NCBI GenBank assembly: GCA_017434885.1
Contig: JAFSGE010000026.1
Coordinates: forward strand, 1-64,000
Origin: Lachnospiraceae bacterium
Lineage (GTDB): Bacteria; Bacillota; Clostridia; Lachnospirales; Lachnospiraceae
Direction: 5' to 3'
Length of the DNA stretch: 64,000 bases
This document shows positions 34,617 to 43,229 of the stretch, one piece after another. Numbering within the stretch: the first letter of the stretch is position 1; every line of letters begins with the position of its first letter. A model generated the notes under the pieces. The model made no database searches. It saw only the letters and a list, made by a program, of their open reading frames with translations, and was not told the origin of the DNA. A program made the position numbers and the translations under genes.

Positions 34617-36173
34617 CTAGAACAACCTTGTTGTCCATTTCGTACAATCCCAGACATCGGTTGCCAGTCCGTCATAAAAATCCGGTTCATGGCATACCAT
34701 CAGAATACTTCCTTTGTATGCTTTCAGAGCTCGTTTCAGCTCTTCTTTGGCATCTACATCCAGATGATTGGTAGGCTCGTCAAGAAGCAGAATATTGGTT
34801 TCTCTGTTAATCAGCTTACACAGACGTACCTTTGCCTGCTCGCCGCCGCTAAGGACCTTTACAAGGCTTTCGATATGCTTGGTGGTGAGTCCGCATTTTG
34901 CCAGTGCGGAACGCACTTCGTATTGACTAAAACCCGGAAATTCTTTCCAAATTTCTTCGATACAGGTGGTGGAAATACTTTGGTCCATCTCCTGCTCAAA
35001 GTATCCGATGCTTAAGTAATCGCCCTGTGTTACAGAGCCTTCCAAAGGAGGAATTAATCCTAAAATACTCTTTAGCAAAGTGGTTTTTCCGATACCGTTG
35101 GCACCGGTAAGGACGATTTTCTGACCTCGCTCCATTTCCAGATTTAAGGGAGAGGAAAGCGGTTCATCGTAACCGATTACCAGATTCTTGGTCTGGAAAA
35201 TATATCTGCCGGGAGTGCGGGCCTCCTTAAAGTTGAATTCCGGCTTCGGCTTTTCATGGGCAAGTTCAATGACATCCATTTTGTCCAGTTTTTTCTGACG
35301 TGACATTGCCATGTTACGGGTAGCAACTCTTGCTTTGTTTCTGGCAACAAAGTCTTTTAAGTCTGCAATTTCCTTCTGTTGTTTATTATAAGCAGCTTCC
35401 AGCTGTGCCTTTTTCATGGCATAAACTTCTTGGAATTTATCATAATCTCCTACATAGCGGTTCAGCTCTTGATTATCCATGTGGTAAATCAGGTTGATAA
35501 CGCTGTTTAAGAAAGGAATATCATGGGAAATTAAAATAAAGGCGTTTTCATAGTCATTTAAGTAGCGCTTCAGCCATTCGATATGCTCTGCGTCCAAATA
35601 GTTGGTAGGCTCGTCAAGAAGCAGAATATCGGGTTTTTCAAGGAGAAGCTTGCCGAGAAGTACTTTGGTACGTTGACCACCGCTTAAGTCAGTGACATCT
35701 TTATCGAGTCCTAAATCAAGAAGACCGAGAGCTCTTGCCACTTCTTCTACCTTGGAATCAATCATATAAAAGTCGTGTACGGTAAGTAAATCCTGAATGG
35801 TTCCCAGTTCTTCTAAATAAGCCTCCATTTCGGTTTCGTCGGCAGTACCCATTTTGTCGCAGATTTCATTCATCCGGGACTCCCACTCAAAAAGAAAATC
35901 AAAAGCCGAGGAGAGAACATCACGGATGGTCATTCCTTTTTCAAGGGCTGTATGCTGGTCTAAGTAGCCGACACGGACGTTTTTGGACCATTCCACCGTT
36001 CCTTCATCAGGCATCAGTTTGCCGGTAATAATATTCATAAAAGTAGACTTTCCTTCTCCGTTGGCACCGATAAGACCGATGTGCTCTCCTTTTAAAAGGC
36101 GGAAGGATACGTCGTTAAAAATAGCACGGTCACCGAAACCGTGGGTTAAGTGTTCTACATTTAAGATGCTCAT
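34617..36173 (-). CDS. ABC-F family ATPase
   Basis: A 518-residue soluble protein with two ABC domains and no membrane part. Walker A sites: GANGEGKS (about 36) and GANGIGKT (about 355); signatures LSGGQ (about 163) and LSGGEQ (about 440); Walker B LLLDEPTNYLD and LLLDEPTNHLD. A linker with KKAQLEAAYNKQQKEIADLK joins them. ABC-F proteins act on ribosomes, relieving stalls or protecting from antibiotics. ATG 36173 has AGGAG 6 bases upstream; the in-frame start at 36215 is too far. It is convergent with the J-protein gene with only 4 bases between stops. It looks like a housekeeping member rather than a resistance type. Confidence 0.93.
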   Translation of the reverse strand: MSILNVEHLTHGFGDRAIFNDVSFRLLKGEHIGLIGANGEGKSTFMNIITGKLMPDEGTVEWSKNVRVGYLDQHTALEKGMTIRDVLSSAFDFLFEWESRMNEICDKMGTADETEMEAYLEELGTIQDLLTVHDFYMIDSKVEEVARALGLLDLGLDKDVTDLSGGQRTKVLLGKLLLEKPDILLLDEPTNYLDAEHIEWLKRYLNDYENAFILISHDIPFLNSVINLIYHMDNQELNRYVGDYDKFQEVYAMKKAQLEAAYNKQQKEIADLKDFVARNKARVATRNMAMSRQKKLDKMDVIELAHEKPKPEFNFKEARTPGRYIFQTKNLVIGYDEPLSSPLNLEMERGQKIVLTGANGIGKTTLLKSILGLIPPLEGSVTQGDYLSIGYFEQEMDQSISTTCIEEIWKEFPGFSQYEVRSALAKCGLTTKHIESLVKVLSGGEQAKVRLCKLINRETNILLLDEPTNHLDVDAKEELKRALKAYKGSILMVCHEPDFYDGLATDVWDCTKWTTRLF

Positions 36174-36232
36174 AACGGGCTCCTTTTGTCTGTTTTGTTT
36201 TGTGTTTTGTGGCATTAAGATATACCATAAAG

Positions 36233-36262
36233 ATTATAGGGGAGAAGACAGAGATTTGTCAA
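36233..36262 (-). promoter_or_regulatory. Promoter of the ABC-F gene
   Basis: On the minus strand TTGACA (36262-36257), an 18-base spacer and a perfect TATAAT (36238-36233). Confidence 0.8.
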
Positions 36263-36350
36263 TGAAGGAGGGGAAAGAGAGAGTAACGATTCTGATTTGC
36301 AGGAAATGCTGTGTGAGAGAATATTATTTTTAAATTTGGAAATAATTGGA

Positions 36351-36379
36351 TTGACAAGTAGATAAATATGGTTTATTAT
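36351..36379 (+). promoter_or_regulatory. Promoter of the flavin reductase gene
   Basis: A perfect TTGACA (36351-36356), a 17-base spacer and TATTAT (36374-36379). A TATAAT three bases further would need a 20-base spacer. Confidence 0.75.
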
Positions 36380-36422
36380 AATAGTAACAATTACTGATAT
36401 TGATTTAAAAAAGGAGAGCTAT

Positions 36423-36926
36423 ATGGATAATAAGATTTTTACAAAATTGTCATACGGAGTATACGCAGTATCCACATGGGACAACGGGCGTCCTACGGGT
36501 TGTATTGTAAACAGTGTTATGCAGATTACATCATCGCCTGCGACTATTGCAATCAGTATGAATCACAATAATTATACCCACAAATGTATCGAGGAGAGCG
36601 GGAAATTTGCAGTGTCAGTACTGACAGAAAAGACAGACCCGGCCGTAATCGGTACTCTTGGTTTTTTCTCAGGAAGAGATACGGATAAATTTGAAAAGGT
36701 AGCATATGAACTGAAAAGCTACATGCCGGTTGTATCTGACAGTTGCGGTTATCTGACCTGCAAAGTAATCAATAAGATGGAAACAACTACTCATACGGTA
36801 TTTTTGGCAGAGGTGGAGGAGGCGGCAGTTTCTGCAGACGCTGAACCTATGACCTATGCATACTACCATAAGGTGATAAAAGGAAAGAGTCCTAAGAACG
36901 CACCCACTTATATTGCGGAAAATTAA
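36423..36926 (+). CDS. Flavin reductase domain protein
   Basis: A 167-residue FMN-binding split-barrel protein of the flavin reductase family (KLSYGVYAVSTWDNGRPTGCIVNS..., SPATIAISMNHNNYTHKCI, FAVSVLTEKTD, GFFSGRDTDKF). In anaerobes this domain is the N-terminal half of high-molecular-weight rubredoxins; here no rubredoxin part follows. It stands directly before rubrerythrin, so a role in electron transfer for oxygen or peroxide removal is likely. AAAGGAG precedes ATG 36423. The two genes are 109 bases apart with a palindromic stretch between. Confidence 0.88.
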   Translation: MDNKIFTKLSYGVYAVSTWDNGRPTGCIVNSVMQITSSPATIAISMNHNNYTHKCIEESGKFAVSVLTEKTDPAVIGTLGFFSGRDTDKFEKVAYELKSYMPVVSDSCGYLTCKVINKMETTTHTVFLAEVEEAAVSADAEPMTYAYYHKVIKGKSPKNAPTYIAEN

Positions 36927-37035
36927 GAGACAAATTTTTAGAAATCGTGTAAAATAGAGATATATTTTTACCTTTTGGGTAAAAATAAAAGGAATAAGAT
37001 AATAAAATTAAAGAAGATTTCAGGAGGGATTTACT

Positions 37036-37572
37036 ATGAATTTAAAAGGAACAAGAACAGAAGCAAACTTAATGTCAGCATTTGCCGGAGAATCCATGGC
37101 AACCAACAAATATACTTACTTTGCATCTAAGGCAAAGAAGGATGGTTACCAGCAGATTGCGGCCATCTTTGAAGAAACAGCGGGAAACGAGAGAGAACAT
37201 GCAAAAATGTGGTATAAACTGCTCAATGACGGTATCGGTTCCACACTTGAGAACTTAGGTCATGCGGCAGAAGGAGAAAACTACGAATGGACTGATATGT
37301 ATGACAAATTTGCAAAGGAAGCGAGAGAAGAAGGATTCGAAGAAATTGCAACTTTATTTGAAGGTGTGGCAGCAGTAGAAAAAGAGCATGAAGAAAGATA
37401 CCGCAAGCTGATTGCCAACATTGAAGGCGGATTGGTATTTTCTAAGGACGGTGATACGATTTGGCAGTGCAGAAACTGCGGACACATCTGCGTAGGCAAG
37501 CAGGCACCGGAGCTTTGTCCTGTATGTGCACATCCTCAGAGTTACTTCCAGGTAAAGGCGGAAAACTATTAA
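37036..37572 (+). CDS. rbr: Rubrerythrin
   Basis: A 178-residue non-haem iron peroxidase. The ferritin-like di-iron domain has Glu-containing helices ([50 protein letters not shown]), and the C-terminal rubredoxin-like site is CRNCGH...[11 protein letters not shown] (about 150-172). It reduces hydrogen peroxide with electrons from rubredoxin or flavoproteins. AGGAGG precedes ATG 37036. A perfect 10-bp inverted repeat in the leader (36963-36972 with 36978-36987) could be an operator. A strong terminator follows. Confidence 0.96.
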   Translation: MNLKGTRTEANLMSAFAGESMATNKYTYFASKAKKDGYQQIAAIFEETAGNEREHAKMWYKLLNDGIGSTLENLGHAAEGENYEWTDMYDKFAKEAREEGFEEIATLFEGVAAVEKEHEERYRKLIANIEGGLVFSKDGDTIWQCRNCGHICVGKQAPELCPVCAHPQSYFQVKAENY

Positions 37573-37616
37573 ACAATCAGCAGTAATACTTACGGCTGGG
37601 ATTAAAAAATAGCAAC

Positions 37617-37671
37617 AAAATGCCATAAACGCTTTGAGCGGAAAACGCCATAGTGTTTATGGCATTTTTTT
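37617..37671 (+). terminator. Terminator after rubrerythrin
   Basis: AAAATGCCATAAAC (37617-37630) pairs perfectly over 14 bp with 37655-37668; a T run follows. The loop is 24 bases. Confidence 0.88.
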
Positions 37672-37742
37672 AATAGCAATCTTCGTTTCTTTATATTATG
37701 AAAAAAATCGATAATTTTTTCACAAATACCACATGTAATGGA

Positions 37743-37771
37743 TTGCAAAAATAAAATGCCTATGTTATAAT
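37743..37771 (+). promoter_or_regulatory. Promoter of the butyrate operon
   Basis: TTGCAA (37743-37748), a 17-base spacer and a perfect TATAAT (37766-37771), with about 73 bases of leader to thl. Confidence 0.85.
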
Positions 37772-37784
37772 GAACACGTTGGCA

Positions 37785-37802
37785 ATGATAAAAAATTAAC
37801 AA
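37785..37802. promoter_or_regulatory. Rex-like operator in the butyrate operon leader
   Basis: ATGATAA-AAAA-TTAACAA fits the Rex consensus TTGTTAA-N4-TTAACAA (5 of 7 in the left half, 7 of 7 in the right). It lies just downstream of the expected start point. Rex is the NADH-responsive repressor known to control butyrate genes in Clostridia. Confidence 0.6.
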
Positions 37803-37850
37803 TCATTAAAAACAATGAAATATATATTCAATTAAACGGAGGAAAGAGTA

Positions 37851-39035
37851 ATGGCAAAGAAAGTAGTTTTAGCCGGTGCATGTCGTACCGCAATCGGAAC
37901 TATGGGTGGTTCTTTAAGCACAACACCCGCAGCTGACCTTGGTGCAATCGTAATCAAGGAAGCATTAAACAGAGCAGGTGTTGCACCTGAACAGGTTGAT
38001 CAGGTTTATATGGGATGTGTAATCCAGGCAGGTCAGGGACAGAACGTGGCTCGTCAGGCATCCATCAAAGCAGGTCTTCCTATTGAAGTACCCGCAGTTA
38101 CCATGAACGTTGTTTGTGGTTCCGGTCTTAACTGTGTAAATCAGGCAGCACAGATGATTATGGCAGGAGATGCTGACATCGTTGTAGCAGGTGGTATGGA
38201 AAACATGTCCATGGCTCCTTACGCTATGCCTCAGGCTCGTTTCGGTTATAGAATGAACAATGGTACTTTGGTAGATACCATGATTAAGGATGCTCTTTGG
38301 GATGCATTCAATGATTATCACATGATTACGACAGCAGACAATATCTGTCGTGAATGGGGAATTACCCGTGAAGAACTGGATGAGTTTGCTCTTAAGAGCC
38401 AGCAGAAGGCAGAAGCAGCTCAGGCAAGCGGTGCATTTGATGCAGAAATCGTTCCCGTAATGGTTAAGAAGAAAAAAGAAATGGTTGAATTCAAGGTTGA
38501 CGAAGGTCCTCGTGCAGGTTCCACTATCGAAGGTCTTGCAAAACTTCGTGCAATTAACAAAGACGGTTTCGTTACAGCAGGTAACGCTTCCGGTATTAAT
38601 GACGGTGCAGCAGCTATCGTTGTTATGAGCGAAGAAAAGGCAAAAGAATTAGGCGTTAAGCCTATGGCTACTTTTGTAGCAGGCGGACTTGCAGGATGCC
38701 GTCCCGAAGTAATGGGTATCGGTCCTGTTTACTCCACAAGAAAAGTACTTGAAAAGACCGGTATGAAGATTGAAGATTTCGATATCATCGAAGCAAACGA
38801 AGCTTTCGCTGCACAGTCTATCGCAGTAGGAAGAGATCTCGGAATCGATGTTGATAAGCAGCTCAACCCTAACGGTGGTGCTATTGCATTAGGACACCCT
38901 GTAGGTGCTTCCGGATGCCGTATCCTTGTTACACTGCTTCATGAGATGCAGGCTAAGGGTGCTAAGACAGGTCTTGCTACACTGTGTATCGGTGGCGGTA
39001 TGGGATGCTCCACTATCGTAAAAATTGAGGACTAA
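37851..39035 (+). CDS. thl: Acetyl-CoA acetyltransferase (thiolase)
   Basis: A 394-residue enzyme joining two acetyl-CoA to acetoacetyl-CoA, the first step towards butyryl-CoA. Catalytic motifs: Cys89 in [15 protein letters not shown] (about 318), [10 protein letters not shown] with the histidine (about 348) and the second cysteine in LCIGGGMG (about 378). CGGAGG precedes ATG 37851. Codon use is strongly biased (GGT, CGT, GCT), as for a very highly expressed gene. First gene of a six-gene operon; a gap of 246 bases with three hairpins separates it from crt. Confidence 0.97.
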   Translation: MAKKVVLAGACRTAIGTMGGSLSTTPAADLGAIVIKEALNRAGVAPEQVDQVYMGCVIQAGQGQNVARQASIKAGLPIEVPAVTMNVVCGSGLNCVNQAAQMIMAGDADIVVAGGMENMSMAPYAMPQARFGYRMNNGTLVDTMIKDALWDAFNDYHMITTADNICREWGITREELDEFALKSQQKAEAAQASGAFDAEIVPVMVKKKKEMVEFKVDEGPRAGSTIEGLAKLRAINKDGFVTAGNASGINDGAAAIVVMSEEKAKELGVKPMATFVAGGLAGCRPEVMGIGPVYSTRKVLEKTGMKIEDFDIIEANEAFAAQSIAVGRDLGIDVDKQLNPNGGAIALGHPVGASGCRILVTLLHEMQAKGAKTGLATLCIGGGMGCSTIVKIED

Positions 39036-39037
39036 AA

Positions 39038-39164
39038 CATGAGAAGAACTTCTAAGGCGGCGGAATACGCCGCCCAAGAAGTTCTAAGTCTCATGTAAGA
39101 AGAACAGCCCATTTGAGCTGTTCTTCCGTATGTATTGGATAAAGCAGATTTAGGTCTGCTTATC
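39038..39164 (+). repeat. Three consecutive RNA hairpins between thl and crt
   Basis: First, 39038-39095: three stacked stems, CATGAGA/TCTCATG, AGAACTTCT/AGAAGTTCT and GGCGGCG/CGCCGCC, nearly unbroken. Second: AAGAACAGC (39100-39108) with GCTGTTCTT (39117-39125). Third: GATAAAGCAGA (39138-39148) with TCTGCTTATC (39155-39164). None has a proper T run, so they more likely block 3' exonucleases or guide processing than end transcription. Confidence 0.85.
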
Positions 39165-39281
39165 AGAATGTTTAGAAGCAGAAAAAAACAGGACTGACAG
39201 TATGGCTGATTTGTTCCGGGCAGACATGTGACAGGTTCTGAAAATGTATAAGTAAATATAACAAGAAAAGGAGTTACGACA

Positions 39282-40067
39282 ATGGAATTTATCGTATACG
39301 AACAGAAAGGTGCATACGGTGTTATCACCATCAATCGTGAAAGAGCATTAAATGCTCTGAATTCTCAGGTTCTTGAAGAACTTGATGCAACTTTAGATGC
39401 AGTAAACCTTGACGAAGTAAGATGCCTTATCTTAACAGGTGCAGGACAGAAATCTTTCGTTGCAGGTGCAGACATCGGTGAAATGAGCACACTCACAAAG
39501 GCAGAAGGCGAAGCTTTCGGTAAGAAGGGTAACGACGTATTCCGTAAGTTAGAAGTATTCCCTATTCCCGTAATCGCAGCAATCAACGGATTTGCTCTCG
39601 GCGGCGGATGCGAAATCGCTATGAGCTGTGATATCAGAATCTGTTCTGACAACGCAGTATTCGGACAGCCTGAAGTAGGTCTCGGAATTACACCCGGCTT
39701 TGGCGGAACACAGAGACTTGCTCGTCTTGTAGGCGCAGGAATGGCTAAGCAGATGATTTACACAGCAAGAAATATCAAGGCTGACGAAGCTTTCAGAATC
39801 GGTCTCGTAAATGCTGTTTATACACAGGAAGAATTAATGCCCGCAGCAGAAAAAATGGCAGCAGGTATTGCTAAGAATGCACCTATCGCAGTTCGCAACT
39901 GCAAGAAGGCAATCAACGAAGGTCTTGACGCAGATATGGACGCAGCCATTGTAATCGAAGAAAAACTCTTCGGTGACTGCTTCGAAACAGAAGACCAGAA
40001 ATATGGAATGGCTTTCTTCCTTGATAAAAATAAAGAAAAGGTGAAAGAACCTTTCAAAAACTGCTAG
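39282..40067 (+). CDS. crt: 3-hydroxybutyryl-CoA dehydratase (crotonase)
   Basis: A 261-residue enoyl-CoA hydratase that converts 3-hydroxybutyryl-CoA to crotonyl-CoA. The oxyanion region is SFVAGADIGEM (about 65-75) and ALGGGCEIAMSCDIRI (about 105-120); the two catalytic glutamates lie in GGGCEIAM and QPEVGLGITPGFGGTQRL (about 130-147). AAAAGGAG precedes ATG 39282. It follows thl in the operon and is followed by a 239-base gap with a large folded repeat, then hbd. High-expression codon use. Confidence 0.96.
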   Translation: MEFIVYEQKGAYGVITINRERALNALNSQVLEELDATLDAVNLDEVRCLILTGAGQKSFVAGADIGEMSTLTKAEGEAFGKKGNDVFRKLEVFPIPVIAAINGFALGGGCEIAMSCDIRICSDNAVFGQPEVGLGITPGFGGTQRLARLVGAGMAKQMIYTARNIKADEAFRIGLVNAVYTQEELMPAAEKMAAGIAKNAPIAVRNCKKAINEGLDADMDAAIVIEEKLFGDCFETEDQKYGMAFFLDKNKEKVKEPFKNC

Positions 40068-40137
40068 CATCAGTAGGAAATCAAGCGACTGCGAAGCAGG
40101 CATTTGATTTATTAATGTAACTACAAGTTGGATGAAT

Positions 40138-40253
40138 AAAAATTTCCGGCGAAAGGGGCCTTGAAATACGTCGGTACTTAGCGAGGTGTTTTCGAGCTTA
40201 GTACCGCTACGGTATTTCACGGAGCGGGAGCGTCCCTTGAGCGGAAACTTTTA
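40138..40253. repeat. Long imperfect inverted repeat between crt and hbd
   Basis: A structure of about 116 bases: arms AAAATTTCCG/CGGAAACTTTT, AAGGG/CCCTT, GAAATAC/GTATTTC and GGTACTTAGC/GCTTAGTACC (one mismatch) nest in register around a loop at about 40185-40195, with internal loops between. It has no coding capacity or T run. Shape suggests a dispersed palindromic element or structured RNA spacer. The rest of the 40068-40306 gap shows nothing else. Confidence 0.75.
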
Positions 40254-40306
40254 TGAAATCCAACAACATCATATTAAAAATAACAAACTTTAAGGAGGTA
40301 CTTTCA

Positions 40307-41179
40307 ATGAAAGTAGGTATTATCGGTGCCGGTACAATGGGACAGGGCATTGCAAAAGCATTTGCTCAGGTTGACGGTTATGAAGTTGCTCTCTGCGATA
40401 TCAAGCAGGAATGGGCAGAAGGCGGAAAAGACAAAATCGCTAAAGGTTATGCTAAGTTAGTAGAAAAAGGCAAAATGACACAGGATGTAGCAGATGCTAT
40501 TGTAGCAAGAATCACACCCGGTCTTAAGGAAAATCTTTGTGCAGATTGTGATTTAATCGTAGAAGCTGCATTTGAAAATATGGAAGTTAAGAAGACAACT
40601 TTTGCTGAACTTGACAAGATTGCAAAACCTGAATGCATCTTTGCATCCAACACATCCAGTCTTTCCATTACAGAAATCGGAAACGGATTAACACGTCCTA
40701 TGATCGGTATGCATTTCTTTAATCCTGCAGACCGTATGAAATTAGTTGAAGTTATCGCAGGCGTTAACACTCCTCAGGAAACAGTTGATGCTATCGTTAA
40801 GATTTCCGAAGAAATCGGCAAGACACCCGTTCAGGTAAATGAAGCTGCAGGTTTCGTAGTAAACCGTATCTTAATCCCTATGATTAATGAAGCTGCTTTC
40901 ATCAAAATGGAAGGTGTTTCCGATATCGCAGGTATCGACGCAGCTATGAAGCTTGGTGCAAATCATCCCATGGGTCCCTTGGAATTAGGTGACTTTATCG
41001 GTCTTGATATCTGCCTTGCAATCATGGATGTTCTTTACAACGAAACAGGTGATTCCAAGTATCGTGCATGTCCTCTTATCCGTAAGATGGTTCGTGGCGG
41101 TAACCTTGGTGTTAAGAGCGGCAAGGGATTCTACGTATACAACGCAGACAGAACCAAAACTCCCGTTGATGCTCAGTAA
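40307..41179 (+). CDS. hbd: 3-hydroxybutyryl-CoA dehydrogenase
   Basis: A 290-residue NAD(P)H enzyme reducing acetoacetyl-CoA to (S)-3-hydroxybutyryl-CoA. The Rossmann motif GIIGAGTMGQGIA is at 4-16; the catalytic histidine is in GMHFFNPADRMKLVEVI (about 139), and NEAAGFVVNRILIPMINEA (about 183) and GANHPMGPLELGDFIGLD (about 222) are conserved. ATG 40307 has AAGGAGG before it; the in-frame start at 40253 is inside the repeat and unlikely. Size is that of the short 3HCDH form. High-expression codon use. Confidence 0.97.
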   Translation: MKVGIIGAGTMGQGIAKAFAQVDGYEVALCDIKQEWAEGGKDKIAKGYAKLVEKGKMTQDVADAIVARITPGLKENLCADCDLIVEAAFENMEVKKTTFAELDKIAKPECIFASNTSSLSITEIGNGLTRPMIGMHFFNPADRMKLVEVIAGVNTPQETVDAIVKISEEIGKTPVQVNEAAGFVVNRILIPMINEAAFIKMEGVSDIAGIDAAMKLGANHPMGPLELGDFIGLDICLAIMDVLYNETGDSKYRACPLIRKMVRGGNLGVKSGKGFYVYNADRTKTPVDAQ

Positions 41180-41219
41180 GACACAATATTAAACATATTT
41201 AAATGGAGGAATAAATATC

Positions 41220-42374
41220 ATGGATTTTATGTTAAGCAAAAAACATGAAATGGCAAGAACTCTTTTCAAAGAGTTTGCAGAAAAAGAAGTTAAGCCTCTG
41301 GCTCAGGAAGTTGATGAAACAGAAATCTTCCCCAGAGGAACAGTTGAAAAAATGGCTAAGGCCGGTTTCCTCGGAATTCCTGTTCCGAAGGAGTACGGCG
41401 GACAGGGCTGTGATCCTTTAACATACGCTATGTGTGTAGAAGAACTTTCCAAGGTTTGCGGTACCACAGGTGTTATCGTTTCCGCACATACATCACTTTG
41501 CTGTGATCCTATCCAGACATATGGTACAGAAGAACAGAAACAGAAATACTTAATTCCCCTTGCAAAGGGTGAAAAGCTCGGTGCTTTCGGTTTAACAGAG
41601 CCCGGTGCAGGTACAGATGCTCAGGGTCAGCAGACAAAGGCTGTTCTTGACGGTGATGAATGGGTACTGAACGGTTCCAAAATCTTCATCACAAACGGTA
41701 AGGAAGCTGATATCTATGTTATCTTTGCTGTAACAAACGTAGTAACAGACGCTAAGGGCAGAAGCAAAAAGATGATTTCTGCATTTATCGTAGAAAAGGG
41801 AACACCCGGCTTCACATTCGGTACAAAAGAAAAGAAGATGGGTATCCGTGGTTCATCCACATATGAATTAATCTTTACAGATTGTCGTATTCCTAAGGAA
41901 AATCTCCTTGGTGCAGAAGGTAAGGGATTTGGTATTGCTATGCATACTCTTGACGGCGGACGTATCGGTATCGCTGCTCAGGCTCTCGGACTTGCTGCAG
42001 GTGCACTTGACAGAACTATCGAATATGTAAAAGAAAGAAAGCAGTTTGGCCGTGCAATCGGTGCTTTCCAGAATACACAGTTCCAGCTTGCTGATATGGC
42101 TACTAAGGTAGAAGCAGCAAGAATGCTTGTTTACAAGGCAGCTATGGCTAAGGCTACTCAGAAGTCTTACTCCATCGAAGCAGCACAGGCTAAGTTATAT
42201 GCAGCAGAAGTTGCTATGGAAGTAACAACAAAGGCTGTTCAGCTTCACGGTGGTTACGGCTACATCAGAGAATACGATGTAGAACGTATGATGAGAGATG
42301 CAAAGATTACCGAAATCTACGAAGGTACATCCGAAGTTCAGAGAATGGTTATATCAGGTGCGCTTCTTAAATAA
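41220..42374 (+). CDS. bcd: Butyryl-CoA dehydrogenase
   Basis: A 384-residue acyl-CoA dehydrogenase, the FAD flavoenzyme that reduces crotonyl-CoA to butyryl-CoA. Motifs: LTEPGAGTDAQGQ (about 127-139), IFITNGKEADIYVIFA, QAKLYAAEVA (about 325) and the catalytic base Glu368 in IYEGTSEVQR. TGGAGG precedes ATG 41220. With EtfAB directly downstream it forms the electron-bifurcating Bcd-Etf complex that reduces ferredoxin with NADH. Its order in the operon agrees with other Lachnospiraceae clusters. Confidence 0.97.
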   Translation: MDFMLSKKHEMARTLFKEFAEKEVKPLAQEVDETEIFPRGTVEKMAKAGFLGIPVPKEYGGQGCDPLTYAMCVEELSKVCGTTGVIVSAHTSLCCDPIQTYGTEEQKQKYLIPLAKGEKLGAFGLTEPGAGTDAQGQQTKAVLDGDEWVLNGSKIFITNGKEADIYVIFAVTNVVTDAKGRSKKMISAFIVEKGTPGFTFGTKEKKMGIRGSSTYELIFTDCRIPKENLLGAEGKGFGIAMHTLDGGRIGIAAQALGLAAGALDRTIEYVKERKQFGRAIGAFQNTQFQLADMATKVEAARMLVYKAAMAKATQKSYSIEAAQAKLYAAEVAMEVTTKAVQLHGGYGYIREYDVERMMRDAKITEIYEGTSEVQRMVISGALLK

Positions 42375-42423
42375 GACGGCAAACCCAATTAGATAAAAAT
42401 AAAGATTAAGGAGAGATAATACA

Positions 42424-43206
42424 ATGAAAATCGTTGTTTGTATTAAACAGGTACCTGATACAAAGGGTGGCGTTAAATTCAATCCCGATGGTACACTTGA
42501 CAGAGCTGCAATGCTTACAATCATGAACCCTGATGACAAGGCTGGTTTGGAAGCTGCTCTCAGATTAAAAGATCAGTATGGCGCAGAAGTAACTGTAGTA
42601 ACCATGGGTCTTCCCAAGGCAGAAGAAGTTCTTCGTGAAGCAATGGCTATGGGCGCTGACAAGGGTATCCTTGTAACAGACCGTGTACTCGGTGGTGCTG
42701 ATACATGGGCAACATCCCAGACTATCGCGGGCGCAATCCGTAACTTAGAATATGACTTAATCATCACAGGCCGTCAGGCTATCGATGGTGATACCGCACA
42801 GGTAGGTCCTCAGATTTCCGAACATCTCGGAATCCCGGTAATCTCCTATGCACAGAACATCAAAATTGAAGGCGACAGCGTAATCGTTGAGCGTCAGTAT
42901 GATGACAGATATCATGTATTAAAAGCACAGATGCCTTGCTTAATTACAGCACTTGCTGAGTTAAATGAGCCTCGTTACATGACTCCCGGCGGTATCTTTG
43001 ATGCATATGATGCAGAAATTACTGTTTGGGGAAGAGCAGACCTTAAAGATGTTGATGATTCTAACTTAGGTCTTAAGGGTTCACCCACACAGATTGCTAA
43101 GGCTTCCGATAAGGTAAGAAAGGGTGCCGGTGAAAAGGTTGCTCTTGATCCTACAGAAGCTGTAGATTATATCGTTGGTAAGTTAAAAGACAAACATGTC
43201 ATCTAA
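42424..43206 (+). CDS. etfB: Electron transfer flavoprotein beta subunit
   Basis: A 260-residue subunit starting MKIVVCIKQVPDTKGGVKF, with the nucleotide-fold segments EVTVVTMGLPKAEEVLREAMAMGAD and LIITGRQAIDGDTAQVGPQISEHL (about 116-139). In bifurcating complexes this subunit holds the NADH-facing flavin together with EtfA. AAGGAGAG precedes ATG 42424. It is 50 bases after bcd and 23 before etfA. Bcd-EtfAB context makes a bifurcating role likely. Confidence 0.97.
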   Translation: MKIVVCIKQVPDTKGGVKFNPDGTLDRAAMLTIMNPDDKAGLEAALRLKDQYGAEVTVVTMGLPKAEEVLREAMAMGADKGILVTDRVLGGADTWATSQTIAGAIRNLEYDLIITGRQAIDGDTAQVGPQISEHLGIPVISYAQNIKIEGDSVIVERQYDDRYHVLKAQMPCLITALAELNEPRYMTPGGIFDAYDAEITVWGRADLKDVDDSNLGLKGSPTQIAKASDKVRKGAGEKVALDPTEAVDYIVGKLKDKHVI

Positions 43207-43229
43207 TTGATAATATACGGAGGTTCAAA

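Noticed and set aside
34617-36173. ABC-F gene as an antibiotic resistance determinant
   Set aside because: Its composition matches its neighbours and the sequence looks like the housekeeping ABC-F type; no leader peptide or attenuator typical of resistance genes was seen.
38965-39035. Possible rho-independent terminator directly after thl
   Set aside because: The strong hairpins at 39038-39164 lack T runs, and the high-expression codon bias and order of the following genes argue for one operon; treated as intercistronic structures instead.
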